Source: Azospirillum oleiclasticum (GTDB taxonomy: Bacteria > Pseudomonadota > Alphaproteobacteria > Azospirillales > Azospirillaceae). Taken from it: a stretch of DNA of 64,000 bases. The stretch is from positions 310,001 to 374,000 of the forward strand of contig NZ_JABFFR010000005.1 of assembly GCF_013423485.1 (NCBI RefSeq), in the 5' to 3' direction. Position 1 is the first letter of the stretch. Each line of letters begins with the position of its first letter. This document shows, piece by piece, positions 52,218-63,732 of the stretch. A program made the position numbers and the translations under genes. Under the pieces are notes generated by a model. It was not told the DNA's origin. It saw only the letters and a program-made list of their open reading frames with translations, and ran no database searches.

Positions 52218-53450
52218 TCAGCCGCGCCCGAACAGACGACCCAGCAACCCGGCAACGGCGGGCTCCGCGGCGGTTTCGGCAGCGCTGTCCGCCTCCTCCG
52301 CTCCGACCGTCGCCGGCGGCGCTTCGGACGGCGGGCGGGTGGCCCTTGTGGCGGTGTCCGCGGCGTGTCCCTGGAAGAGAATCACCCCGGCCGCGCGCCC
52401 GGTCTCCAGCGCATCCGGCGTGTCGCAGCGCCACAGGACGAGCCGGTCGACGCCGAAGCGCCGGACGCCGTCGGCCAGCCGTGCGCCGGCGTCCGGCGCA
52501 TCCGGGCGCCACAGCGCCTTCACGTAGGTCGGCGTGACGGCGCCGAGGTCCAGTGTCGCCAGGGTCTCCAGCGGGACGTGATCCGCCGCCACAGCCATGC
52601 CGAGATCGGCCAGCCGGGCGGCGGCGGCCTCGACACGCGGCAGCGACAGGCCGAACTCCCAGCACGCCAGCTCCGCGGTGAGCCGTTCCCGCTGCTCGCC
52701 CGGTATGGCGCGCGCGATGGCGGGGAAGTCGTCATCGAGGATGGTTCCGGTGTGCAGGTCGATGGCAAGCCGGCGGTCGTCGGCGGCACGATCGATGCGC
52801 AGGTGGCGCAGCAGCCCGCGGTCCATCAGCGCGGCCGCCTCGTGCCGCAGCCAGGAATTCCGTCGCAGCGGAACGCCCAGCCGCGCCTCCAGCTCGTCGA
52901 TCGCCACCGCCAGCTCCACCCGGACGGGTTCCGGCTCCCCTCCGGCGACGAAGGACCAGATCGGCTGTTCGCGGACCAGGCTGCCGAGGTCGGCACCCTG
53001 CAGCGCTCGCTCGACCTCCAGCAGGTCGCCCAGCGCGGCGGTTGGGACACGCGCGGCCGTGGCGAGCACCCCGGCCCGGGCAATCAGATCCGGCGGCAGG
53101 ATGTCGCCGACCATGCGGACAGCTTCCGTCGCCACGTCGTAGACGGTGAAAGCGAGCTGGCCGAAGCCGTGATGGCGCAACACGCCGCCCAGCGCCTCGG
53201 CGCTGCCGCGCAGCAACGCCGGGGCGTCGGCCGGGGCCAGGATCAACAGACGCGGACCCGGCAGGCGGAACATCTCGCGCTTGCGGGTGCCGAGCCAGCT
53301 TTCGAGATAATGGTCGAGCGTGCGGACGAAGTGCGGATCGTCGGCGTGCTCGACTCCGCGAAGATCGACCAGCAGCGCCGCCAGCGGCTCCGGCGTCTCG
53401 CGCAGGGCGCCGAGACGGGTGAGAACCGCATGGCCCGGCATTTGGGACAT
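52218..53450 (-). CDS. Degenerate GGDEF/EAL-like protein linked to the MotAB stator
   Basis: A 410-aa cytosolic protein. The C-terminal half looks like a catalytically dead EAL barrel: the EAL-type strands read MAVAADHV, LDLGAVTPTYVKALW (like the L..L...D.IKID strand) and GVILFQGHA (like QGYLF), but the EAL motif and metal acids are absent. The N-terminal region (about 20-130) is a poor GGDEF-like remnant or unrelated. The C-terminus is Ala/Glu-rich with GLLGRLFGRG. It precedes motAB on the same strand, so it may bind c-di-GMP or a partner to control the stator. The assignment is tentative. Confidence 0.6.
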   Translation of the reverse strand: MSQMPGHAVLTRLGALRETPEPLAALLVDLRGVEHADDPHFVRTLDHYLESWLGTRKREMFRLPGPRLLILAPADAPALLRGSAEALGGVLRHHGFGQLAFTVYDVATEAVRMVGDILPPDLIARAGVLATAARVPTAALGDLLEVERALQGADLGSLVREQPIWSFVAGGEPEPVRVELAVAIDELEARLGVPLRRNSWLRHEAAALMDRGLLRHLRIDRAADDRRLAIDLHTGTILDDDFPAIARAIPGEQRERLTAELACWEFGLSLPRVEAAAARLADLGMAVAADHVPLETLATLDLGAVTPTYVKALWRPDAPDAGARLADGVRRFGVDRLVLWRCDTPDALETGRAAGVILFQGHAADTATRATRPPSEAPPATVGAEEADSAAETAAEPAVAGLLGRLFGRG

Positions 53451-53535
53451 GTGACCGCCTCCTGCCCGGGTACAGACGGAGTCTGCACCCGGAACACGCC
53501 CGGCGCCACCGGTCGATGCCTGCGCGGACCGCGGG

Positions 53536-54357
53536 TCAGCCCTTGATGAAAGCCAGGAGATCCGCGTTGAAGCGGTCCGCCTCGACGGTGGTCAGGCCAT
53601 GGCCGCTGCCGGCATAGACCTTCAGCGTCGCGTTGGGCGCGATCTCCACCGCACGGCGGGCGGCGGCGTCGATCGGCACGATCTGGTCGTCGTCGCCATG
53701 AATGAACAGGGTGGGGATGGTCATCTTCTTCAGGTCCTCGGTGTAGTCCTGCTCCGAGAACTGGGCGATGCAGTCGTACAGGCCCTTGATGCCGCCCATC
53801 ATGCCCTGCATCCAGAAGGACAGGCAGACGCCTTCCTGCACGGTGGCGCCGTCGCGGTTGAAGCCGTAGAAGGGGATGGTCAGATCCTTGAAGAACTGGG
53901 CGCGGTTGCCGGCGGTGTTCTTGCGGATGCCGTCGAACACCTCCATCGGCAGGCCGCCGGGGTTCGCCTCGGTCTTCAGCATGATCGGCGGCACGGCACC
54001 CACCAGCACCGCCTTGGCGACGCGCGCCGTGCCGTGGCGGCCGATGGTGCGCGCCACCTCGCCGCCGCCGGTGGAATGGCCGACCATCACCGCGTCGCGC
54101 AGGTCGAGCTTGTCCATCAGCTCCGCAAGGTCGTCGGCGTACTGGTCCATGTGGTTGCCGTCCCACGGCTGGTCGGAGCGGCCGTGTCCGCGCCGGTCGT
54201 GCGCGATCACCCGGTAGCCCTGCTGGCCCAGGAACAGCATCTGCGGATCCCACGCATCGGCGCTGAGCGGCCAGCCGTGCGAGAAGACGACGGGCTGGCC
54301 GGTGCCCCAATCCTTGTAGAAGATGCGCGTGCCGTCGCGTGTGGTGATGGTGCTCAT
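53536..54357 (-). CDS. Alpha/beta hydrolase (cofactor-free chloroperoxidase/arylesterase-like)
   Basis: A 273-aa hydrolase of the non-haem haloperoxidase group. The nucleophile Ser is in [12 protein letters not shown] (about residue 97), the Asp in GDDDQIVP and His in [14 protein letters not shown]. The oxyanion region reads [16 protein letters not shown], typical of this family. The start at 54357 (MSTITTRDG) is standard; the longer ORF is in the AT-richer divergent promoter. It is divergent from the E1 alpha gene, with a 248-bp gap. Confidence 0.93.
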   Translation of the reverse strand: MSTITTRDGTRIFYKDWGTGQPVVFSHGWPLSADAWDPQMLFLGQQGYRVIAHDRRGHGRSDQPWDGNHMDQYADDLAELMDKLDLRDAVMVGHSTGGGEVARTIGRHGTARVAKAVLVGAVPPIMLKTEANPGGLPMEVFDGIRKNTAGNRAQFFKDLTIPFYGFNRDGATVQEGVCLSFWMQGMMGGIKGLYDCIAQFSEQDYTEDLKKMTIPTLFIHGDDDQIVPIDAAARRAVEIAPNATLKVYAGSGHGLTTVEADRFNADLLAFIKG

Positions 54358-54605
54358 CGAACCCTCCTCGTTGGCGCTGTCGGCGGGTGCTCCGCCAAAC
54401 GCACCCCAAAGTGCCCGCAGTGGACGGGAAGCGGAAATCACACTCTCGTATAGGGTTAGCTTTTTTCGCTTGTGGTGCTGGATCATTATCGGATTTGAGA
54501 CACTTACGATTCTTTTAGCATCCGGTGAGGCAAGAGTTAGCAAGCGCCGCCGCCACTCAAGGCGTAGCGTCCGGCCCCAATCGAGGCCATTCGGAACCCA
54601 CGACC

Positions 54606-55559
54606 ATGAGCAACCACCATCGCGGCGTCGAGGCGCTGGAGCGGATGATGCTGATCCGCGCCTATGAGGAGACGCTGGTCGACCTGCACGGCCGCGGCCG
54701 TGCCGCCGGCACCTGCACCTCCGTCGGGCAGGAGGCCGCCGCGGTCGGCGTCGTCTCCGCCCTCGGTCCCGACGACCAGATCCTGACCAACCACCGCAGC
54801 GCCGGGCACCTGCTGGCCCGCGGCGCCGACCCGCGCCGCATGCTGGCGGAGGTGACGGGCAAGGCGGACGGTTACTGCAAGGGGATGAGCGGGTCGCTGC
54901 ACATCGCCGCCAAGGAGCTCGGCGTCATCCTGACCTCCACCATCGTCGGTGGTGAGCTGGCGCTGGCGACGGGGGTGGGGTTGTCGCGCTCCATGCTGGG
55001 CGGCGACGGCATCGTCACCTGCTTCTTCGGCGATGGCGCCGCTTGCGAGGGGCGTTTCCAGGAATCCCTCAACCTCGCCGCCGTGTGGAACCTGCCGGTC
55101 CTGTACGTGTGCGAGAACAACCAGTGGCAGGCCTTCGTCCACCGCAAGGAGACGACACTGGCCGACGGCGTGACAGCGCAGGCCGCCGCCCTCGGCGTGG
55201 CCGCGGCGACCGTCGATGGCAACGATGTGGAAGCCGTCCACGCCGCCGCGGCCACGGCCGTCGAGACGGTCCGCCGCACCCGCCGGCCGTATCTGCTGGA
55301 GGCCCGCACCTACCGCCTGCGCGGCCATTTCGAGCCGGATGACCAGAGCTATGTCGACCCCGCCGAACTCGCCCACTGGCGCGACCGCGACCCCATCCTC
55401 CTGCAACGGGCGCGGCTGGAGCGCGACGGGCTGCTGAGCGCCGACGAGGTGCTGCGGATGGAGGGGGCGGTGCGGCGGACGATGGACGAGGCCGTCGCGT
55501 TCGCCGAGGCCAGCCCCTATCCGGGCTTCGACCAGATCACCGCTGCCGTCTACGCCTGA
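54606..55559 (+). CDS. Thiamine-dependent 2-oxo acid/acetoin dehydrogenase E1 alpha subunit
   Basis: A 317-aa TPP-binding subunit. The TPP motif runs from [15 protein letters not shown] (about 138) to CENN (about 166), and the flexible region has [10 protein letters not shown]. It is of the acetoin or pyruvate dehydrogenase E1 type, forming a heterotetramer with the beta subunit 15 bp downstream. No E2, E3 or acetoin regulator gene is adjacent, so it must use partners elsewhere or act as a free decarboxylase. Confidence 0.92.
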   Translation: MSNHHRGVEALERMMLIRAYEETLVDLHGRGRAAGTCTSVGQEAAAVGVVSALGPDDQILTNHRSAGHLLARGADPRRMLAEVTGKADGYCKGMSGSLHIAAKELGVILTSTIVGGELALATGVGLSRSMLGGDGIVTCFFGDGAACEGRFQESLNLAAVWNLPVLYVCENNQWQAFVHRKETTLADGVTAQAAALGVAAATVDGNDVEAVHAAAATAVETVRRTRRPYLLEARTYRLRGHFEPDDQSYVDPAELAHWRDRDPILLQRARLERDGLLSADEVLRMEGAVRRTMDEAVAFAEASPYPGFDQITAAVYA

Positions 55560-55574
55560 GCCCCGAGGCATCCC

Positions 55575-56537
55575 ATGACTTCGATGACCGTGAACGACGC
55601 CATCTCCGCAGCCCTGGCCGAGGAGATGCGGCGCGACCCGACCGTGCTGATGTTCGGCGAGGGCACCGCCACCAAGCGCCGCGACCTGCTGGACGAGTTC
55701 GGCCCGGCCCGCGTGCGCAACACCCCGCTGGCCGAAGGCATCCTGGCCGGCACCGCGGCCGGGGCCGCGGCCACCGGCCTGCGCCCGGTGGTGGACCTGC
55801 TGTTCGCGCCCTTCCTGTGCTACGCGATGGACGAGATCGTCAACAGCGCCGGCAAGCTGCGCGCCATCTCCGGCGGGCAGTTCTCCTTCCCGATGGTGGT
55901 GATGGCGATGACCGGGGCCGGCTGGGGCGTCGGCGCCCAGCACAACCACAATCTGGAGGCCTGGTTCGTCCACGCTCCGGGGCTGAAGGTGGTGATGCCG
56001 TCCAACGCCGCCGACTTCAAGGGGCTGCTGAAGGCCGCCATCCGCGACGACAACCCGGTGCTGTTCTTCACCGACATCGCGCTTGGCTATGCCGAGGGCG
56101 AGGTGCCGGACGGCGAACTCGTGGTGCCGTTGGGCAAGGCCGCGGTGCGGCGCGAGGGGGCCGACGTGACGCTGGTGTCCTACGCCAAGACGGTGAACCA
56201 CTGCCTGGACGCCGCCGGCCGGCTGGCCGAGCAGGGCATCGAGGCCGAGGTGGTCGACCTGCGCACCCTGAAGCCGCTGGACGAGGACACCATCCTGGCT
56301 TCGGTGCGCAAGACCGGCCGGCTGGTGGTGGTGCACGAGGCGAGCCGGCTGTGCGGGGTCGGGGCTGAGATCGCCGCACTCGTCTCGGAGAAGGCGTTCC
56401 GGTCGCTGCGCGCCCCGGTGCTGCGGCTGACCGGGCCGGACGCGCCGGCCCCGGCCAGCTACCCGCTGGAACAGGCCTTCGTGCCGCAGGCCGGCGCCAT
56501 CGCCGAGGCGGCGGCGGGGCTGGTGCGCGGCGCCTGA
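55575..56537 (+). CDS. Thiamine-dependent dehydrogenase E1 beta subunit
   Basis: A 320-aa partner of E1 alpha. It starts MTSMTVNDAISAALAEEMRR and has the E1 beta stretches FGEGTATKRR, AEGILAGTAAGAAATGLRPV and the transketolase C-terminal domain (about 190-315, DLRTLKPLDEDTILASVRKT). The usual FGEDVG is FGEGTA. The His and aromatic sites typical of the family are visible in HNHNLEAWF. It is translated right after the alpha gene and ends at a convergent hairpin. Confidence 0.93.
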   Translation: MTSMTVNDAISAALAEEMRRDPTVLMFGEGTATKRRDLLDEFGPARVRNTPLAEGILAGTAAGAAATGLRPVVDLLFAPFLCYAMDEIVNSAGKLRAISGGQFSFPMVVMAMTGAGWGVGAQHNHNLEAWFVHAPGLKVVMPSNAADFKGLLKAAIRDDNPVLFFTDIALGYAEGEVPDGELVVPLGKAAVRREGADVTLVSYAKTVNHCLDAAGRLAEQGIEAEVVDLRTLKPLDEDTILASVRKTGRLVVVHEASRLCGVGAEIAALVSEKAFRSLRAPVLRLTGPDAPAPASYPLEQAFVPQAGAIAEAAAGLVRGA

Positions 56538-56545
56538 CGGAGGTT

Positions 56546-56576
56546 CGCGCGGCGGGTCGCGTCAGCCCGCCGCGCG
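56546..56576. terminator. Convergent hairpin between E1 beta and MFS genes
   Basis: CGCGCGGCGGG (56546-56556) and CCCGCCGCGCG (56566-56576) form a perfect 11-bp stem with a 9-nt loop that spans the MFS stop codon. It has no T-tract. It may terminate or block opposing transcripts. Confidence 0.5.
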
Positions 56577-57791
56577 CGCCGTGTTGCGGGCGGCGGCCAT
56601 GGCAAGTGCCGCCACAGCCAGCAGCAGCGGCACGAAGGACACCCACAGCACCGTGTTCCACCCGTAGGCGGTCAGCAGGCCGCCGGACGAGAAGGAGCCC
56701 AGCGCCACCATGCCGAAGACGGCGAAGTCGTTGAGCGACTGCACCCGCGTCCGCTCCTCCGGCCGGTGGCACTCCAGCACCATGGCCGAGGCGCCGACGA
56801 AGCCGAAATTCCAGCCCAGCCCCAGCAGGATCAGACTCCACCAGAAATACTCCACCTCCAGGCCCAGCAGCCCGACGGCGGCGGAAGCGGCGATCAGGGC
56901 GAGGCCGGCCGACACCACCCGGTCGGCGCCGTAGCGCGTGATCAGGCGGCCGGTGAAGAAGCTGGGCCCGTACATGGCGATCACGTGCCATTGCAGGCCG
57001 AGATTGGCCGACTCCTGCGACAGGCCGCACAGCCGCATCGCCAGCGGGGCGGCGGTCATGATGAAGTTCATCAGCAGGTAGGACACCACCCCGCAGATCA
57101 CCGCGGTGACGAATCGCGGCTGACGGGCGATCACGCCGAGGGGACGGCCGCCGGCGACCTCCGCCGCCGTCGGCTTCGGCAACCGCACGCCGGCCAGCAC
57201 GCCGGCGGCCAGGACGGCCACCGCCGCCTGCGCCAGGAAGGTGGCGGCGAACAGGTAGGGTGGCCACAGATTCATGGTGTACGTGACGAGCTGCGGGCCG
57301 ATGACGCCGGAGAACACGCCGCCCGCCATCACCGCCGACAGGGCCCGCGGGCGCCGCGCCGGCGGCGCGCAGTCCGCCGCGGCGAAGCGGAAGGAAAAGA
57401 CCACCGAGGCGTAGGCGCCGCCCAGGAAGCTCGCCGCGCAGAACAGCCAGAAGGAGCCCGCCACCACCGCCAGTGCCGACAACAGCCCGACGAGAACGCC
57501 GCATCCCGTGCCGGCCAGGAAGGCGGCGCGACGGCCGTGGTGCCGGGCGATGACTCCGGCCGGCAGGGTGCACAGCGCCATGCCGACCACGAAGATGGAG
57601 ATGGGCAGGGTCGCCAGCGCCGGGGTGGGCGCCATGGTGTTGCCGACGATGGCCCCCGTCGCGAAGACCACCACCGCATTGGCGCCGGCCAGGGCCTGCG
57701 CGACGGTCAGACGCAGGACGTTTCCAAGCTCGTGGTCGTAGTGGTGCGCCGGCGCGGAGCCGGCGGTCGTGGTGGCTTCGGCGTTCGACAT
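56562..57791 (-). CDS. Major facilitator superfamily transporter
   Basis: A 409-aa permease with about 12 membrane helices, including FATGAIVGNTMAPTPALATL (helices 1-2) and the loop motif VIARHHGRRAAFLAGTG (motif A-like). Ligand and direction are unknown. It begins at 57791 (MSNAEATTT) after a long non-coding region. It is convergent with the E1 beta gene. Confidence 0.9.
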   Translation of the reverse strand: MSNAEATTTAGSAPAHHYDHELGNVLRLTVAQALAGANAVVVFATGAIVGNTMAPTPALATLPISIFVVGMALCTLPAGVIARHHGRRAAFLAGTGCGVLVGLLSALAVVAGSFWLFCAASFLGGAYASVVFSFRFAAADCAPPARRPRALSAVMAGGVFSGVIGPQLVTYTMNLWPPYLFAATFLAQAAVAVLAAGVLAGVRLPKPTAAEVAGGRPLGVIARQPRFVTAVICGVVSYLLMNFIMTAAPLAMRLCGLSQESANLGLQWHVIAMYGPSFFTGRLITRYGADRVVSAGLALIAASAAVGLLGLEVEYFWWSLILLGLGWNFGFVGASAMVLECHRPEERTRVQSLNDFAVFGMVALGSFSSGGLLTAYGWNTVLWVSFVPLLLAVAALAMAAARNTARAAG

Positions 57792-58428
57792 GCGTTTCCC
57801 CCGGCTGGGCGGGCGGGGTGGCGCCGCCGCGTCCTTGGCGCGACCATGCCGGTCGGGAACACGGCCGTCGATACCGCCTTGCGCATGGAAGCCCCCCGGA
57901 TTCGTGGGGGCGCCGAACAGTGGTAGGCAGAAAGTCCGTTGCAGAATATTCAACAGGCACATTCGCTACGAATGCATGGAAATTCGGGCCATGCTGATTT
58001 TTCATCTTGCGGCACGGGCGGTGCGGTGATACTAGAACACTGAGCGTGGCGCGAAGCCCTGACCGGGACGGGCCACACGGAATTCAGCTATCGACAGCCG
58101 GGAAAGCGTCACCGCCATGTCCGCCGCCATCGCCATCAACCAGGGTTCGCAGACGGCCGTTTCGGCCGCGCGCGCGGTCCTGTCGGCGCGCGGGGCGGAG
58201 GGGCTGGCCGCTGCGCCGGCATCCGTCGGTGTGTTCGTCGCGTTTGCCACGTGGTGCAAAGCCGCCCGAATTCCGGCCCGGATCATGGGTTGCCAATCGT
58301 ACGTTCGTCATGATTCGCAGTTTAAAGTCACCCTCACCGGCCGGCTTCCGGCCTTCGAGGGGTTTCCGGGACGGGTGGGGCGACAGGGAAGCGGTTGAGG
58401 CCGCATCCAAAGCCCAGTGGGAAGCCAC
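57792..58428. other. Long intergenic region without convincing gene
   Basis: No protein with recognisable features is encoded in this 637-bp stretch; short ORFs in several frames overlap without a ribosome site or family match. A plus-strand ORF at 58117-58398 (93 codons) ends just before the terminator at 58429-58460 but looks low-complexity. A short transcript or sRNA ending at the terminator is the best guess; the AT-richer part near 58270-58330 could hold its promoter. Confidence 0.5.
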
Positions 58429-58460
58429 AACCCCTCCCGGATCCCGGCGAGGGGTTTTTT
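58429..58460 (+). terminator. Orphan rho-independent terminator
   Basis: AACCCCTC (58429-58436) pairs with GAGGGGTT (58449-58456) and is followed by a T-run (TTTTTT, 58455-58460). No annotated gene on the plus strand ends here, so it may end an unseen small RNA or a short reading frame upstream. Confidence 0.75.
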
Positions 58461-58582
58461 GTTGCCCTGATGGCAAGTGCCGCGGCTTGGCGGTAATAGG
58501 ACAGTGCGCCTATCAACCCGGCCGGCTTTGCTGCGGTGCGAGTAAACCGTAAGTAATGACAAGAAAAAGCCCGAATTACAGG

Positions 58583-58658
58583 GCCGCTCTGGCGTAGAGG
58601 GTCTGCGCGCCTGGCTGAAGACCAGGAGGTCACCGTTCGATCCAGTGGGGCGGCACCA
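58583..58658 (+). tRNA. tRNA-like gene, anticodon GAA (Phe)
   Basis: 76 bases fold as a full cloverleaf. The acceptor GCCGCTC pairs with GGGCGGC (one G-U) and an encoded ACCA follows. D-stem GCGT/GCGC; anticodon stem CCTGG/CCAGG with the 7-nt loop CTGAAGA, giving anticodon GAA at 58617-58619; T-loop TTCGATC. Oddities: a C-A mismatch in the T-stem (58634/58644), G instead of A after the anticodon (position 37), and no A at position 21. It is therefore either an unusual second Phe tRNA or a decayed copy. It lies 49 bp before a small ORF. Confidence 0.6.
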
Positions 58659-58707
58659 CACTTCGCGCGCTGTGCGCAACCATTCGACGCGGAAGGAGGA
58701 TCCGATC

Positions 58708-58884
58708 ATGAGCGCATCACCCGTGATTCCGGCGTGGCGCCTGCGTGTCGCCGAACTGCTCGACGACCCCGTCGGGCAGGCCGTCCTGCGGCGCGACCGG
58801 CTCAGCCGCGACGACGTGCTCCGCCAGATGGCGGTGGCGGCCGAGCGCCTCAACGGCCGGGAGGAACTGCGCAAGGCAGCCTGA
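58708..58884 (+). CDS. Small hypothetical protein, 58 aa
   Basis: A 58-residue, mostly helical, charged protein (RVAELLDDPVGQAVLRRDRL, then RQMAVAAERLNGRE). It is supported by a strong GGAAGGAGGA ribosome site 7 bp upstream of the ATG and by acidic/basic alternation typical of real genes. No family was recognised. It sits 49 bp after the tRNA-like gene and 174 bp before glpD. Confidence 0.6.
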   Translation: MSASPVIPAWRLRVAELLDDPVGQAVLRRDRLSRDDVLRQMAVAAERLNGREELRKAA

Positions 58885-58960
58885 TCCATCCTCCCCGATC
58901 GCATGGGCCCCGATTGCACGGGAGCTGTTTCGGATTCGCCCATTGACTTTCGTTTCCCGC

Positions 58961-58975
58961 TTCGAAATTTTCGAA
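58961..58975. promoter_or_regulatory. Perfect palindrome in the glpD promoter (candidate DeoR/GlpR operator)
   Basis: TTCGAAA-T-TTTCGAA is a perfect 7-bp inverted repeat, 83 bp upstream of the glpD start, with further TTTCG motifs around it. DeoR-type GlpR repressors recognise TTTCG-type repeats. No glpR gene is in the window, so the regulator would be encoded elsewhere. Confidence 0.55.
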
Positions 58976-59058
58976 TTGCGCTTTCGCGTGCGCCGGCGTA
59001 TGGTTTGTCCAACAAACATCGCCGGCGCTTTGTGATCGGTGATTCGGGGAGGACGAAC

Positions 59059-60603
59059 ATGGCCGGGGTCTACGACCTTGCCATCATCGGGGGCGGCATC
59101 AACGGTTGCGGCATCGCGCGCGACGCGGCCGGGCGGGGCTACAGCACCTTCTTGTGCGAGCGTGACGACCTTGCGTCGGGCACCTCGTCGGCATCCACCA
59201 AGCTGATCCACGGCGGCCTGCGCTACCTCGAATACTACGAGTTCCGTCTGGTCCGGGAGGCGCTGCGCGAGCGCGAGGTGCTGTGGCGCATGGCGCCGCA
59301 CATCATTTGGCCGTTGCGCTTCGTGCTGCCGCACAGCCCCGACCTGCGGCCGGCCTGGCTGCTGCGGCTGGGCCTGTTCCTCTACGACCATCTGGGCGGG
59401 CGGGAGCGGCTGCCGGGCACGCGCACGCTGGATCTGCGCACGGATGCGGCGGGCGAGCCGTTGAAGCCCGTCTTCTCCAACGGGTTCGAGTACTCCGACT
59501 GCTGGGTGGAGGACGCGCGGTTGGTGGTCCTCAACGCCCAGGACGCCGCCCGCCGGGGAGCCGACATCCGCATCCGCACCCGCTTCGTCTCCGCCGAGCG
59601 CGGGGCCGACCGCTGGATCCTCACCTTGGAGGACACGCGAAACGGCCAGCGCAGCGTCGTGCAGGCGCGGGCCGTGGTGAACGCCGCCGGCCCCTGGGTG
59701 GCGCAGGTGATGGGCAGCGGCCTGCCGGCCGGCGACGCGGTGCGCCGCATCCGGCTGGTTCAGGGCTCGCACATCGTGGTGCCGCGCCTTTACGACCACG
59801 ACCGCTGCTACATCTTCCAGAACGGCGACGGGCGCATCGTCTTCGCCATCCCCTACGAGACGGATTTCACGCTGATCGGCACCACCGACCAGGATTACAA
59901 GGGCGACCCCGGCGCCGTCCGCGCCTCCGAAACCGAGATCACCTACCTCTGCGCCGCCGCCAGCGAGTATTTCCGCCGTACGATCGCGCGCACCGATGTG
60001 GTGTGGACCTATTCGGGCGTGCGTCCGCTGGTGGACGACGGGGCCACGGCGGCGCAGGCGGCGACCCGCGATTATGTCTTGGCGCTCGACGCCGCCGCCG
60101 GGTCCGCCCCGTTGCTCAGCGTCTATGGCGGCAAGATCACCACCTACCGCAAGCTGTCGGAGGCGGCCTTCGCCAAGCTGGGCCCGCATCTGCCCCCGGC
60201 GCCGGTGCCGGGCTGGACGAGCCGGCAGCCGCTGCCGGGCGGCGACTTCCCGGTGGACGGGGTGGAGGCGCTGGTCGGGCGCGTGCGCACCCGCTACCCG
60301 TTCCTTGCCCCCGCCCACGCCCTGCGTCTCGTGCGCGCCTACGGCACCCGCGTGCCGGAGGTGCTGGGCGACGCCACGGCCATGGCCGACCTTGGCCGCG
60401 CCTTCGGCGCCACCCTGACCGAGGCCGAGGTGCGCTGGATGATGCGGGAGGAATGGGCGGAGCGGGCGGCGGACGTGGTGTGGCGCCGCACCAAGCTGGG
60501 GCTTCGCCTGTCGCCGGCCGAGATCGAGGCGCTCGACGCCTTCATGGCCGAGGCCGGGCGCGAGGGGCGGTCGGTTGCGGCACCCGGCGCCGCGGCGGAC
60601 TGA
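59059..60603 (+). CDS. glpD: Aerobic glycerol-3-phosphate dehydrogenase
   Basis: A 514-aa FAD-dependent, membrane-associated enzyme that oxidises glycerol-3-phosphate to dihydroxyacetone phosphate and reduces quinone. The FAD motif is IIGGGINGCGIARDAAGRG (about 9-27), followed by SGTSSASTKLIHGGLRYLE, VNAAGPWV and the late YGGKITTYRKLSE. The ATG at 59059 follows GGGGAGGA; the ORF upstream crosses the palindrome. It heads the operon with the glycerol ABC transporter genes, as in rhizobia. Confidence 0.96.
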   Translation: MAGVYDLAIIGGGINGCGIARDAAGRGYSTFLCERDDLASGTSSASTKLIHGGLRYLEYYEFRLVREALREREVLWRMAPHIIWPLRFVLPHSPDLRPAWLLRLGLFLYDHLGGRERLPGTRTLDLRTDAAGEPLKPVFSNGFEYSDCWVEDARLVVLNAQDAARRGADIRIRTRFVSAERGADRWILTLEDTRNGQRSVVQARAVVNAAGPWVAQVMGSGLPAGDAVRRIRLVQGSHIVVPRLYDHDRCYIFQNGDGRIVFAIPYETDFTLIGTTDQDYKGDPGAVRASETEITYLCAAASEYFRRTIARTDVVWTYSGVRPLVDDGATAAQAATRDYVLALDAAAGSAPLLSVYGGKITTYRKLSEAAFAKLGPHLPPAPVPGWTSRQPLPGGDFPVDGVEALVGRVRTRYPFLAPAHALRLVRAYGTRVPEVLGDATAMADLGRAFGATLTEAEVRWMMREEWAERAADVVWRRTKLGLRLSPAEIEALDAFMAEAGREGRSVAAPGAAAD

Positions 60604-60662
60604 ACGGGCGGCCAGAACGGGTCGATGGAACGGCTGGACGGATCGGCAAGGGGAGGCAAGGC

Positions 60663-61751
<1,089 letters not shown>

Positions 61752-61768
61752 GGGGAGGAGAAGACGCC

Positions 61769-63729
<1,961 letters not shown>

Positions 63730-63732
63730 ACC

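Noticed and set aside
58117..58398. 93-codon plus-strand ORF before the orphan terminator
   Set aside because: No ribosome site, no recognisable family and low-complexity composition; kept only as a possibility within the intergenic note.
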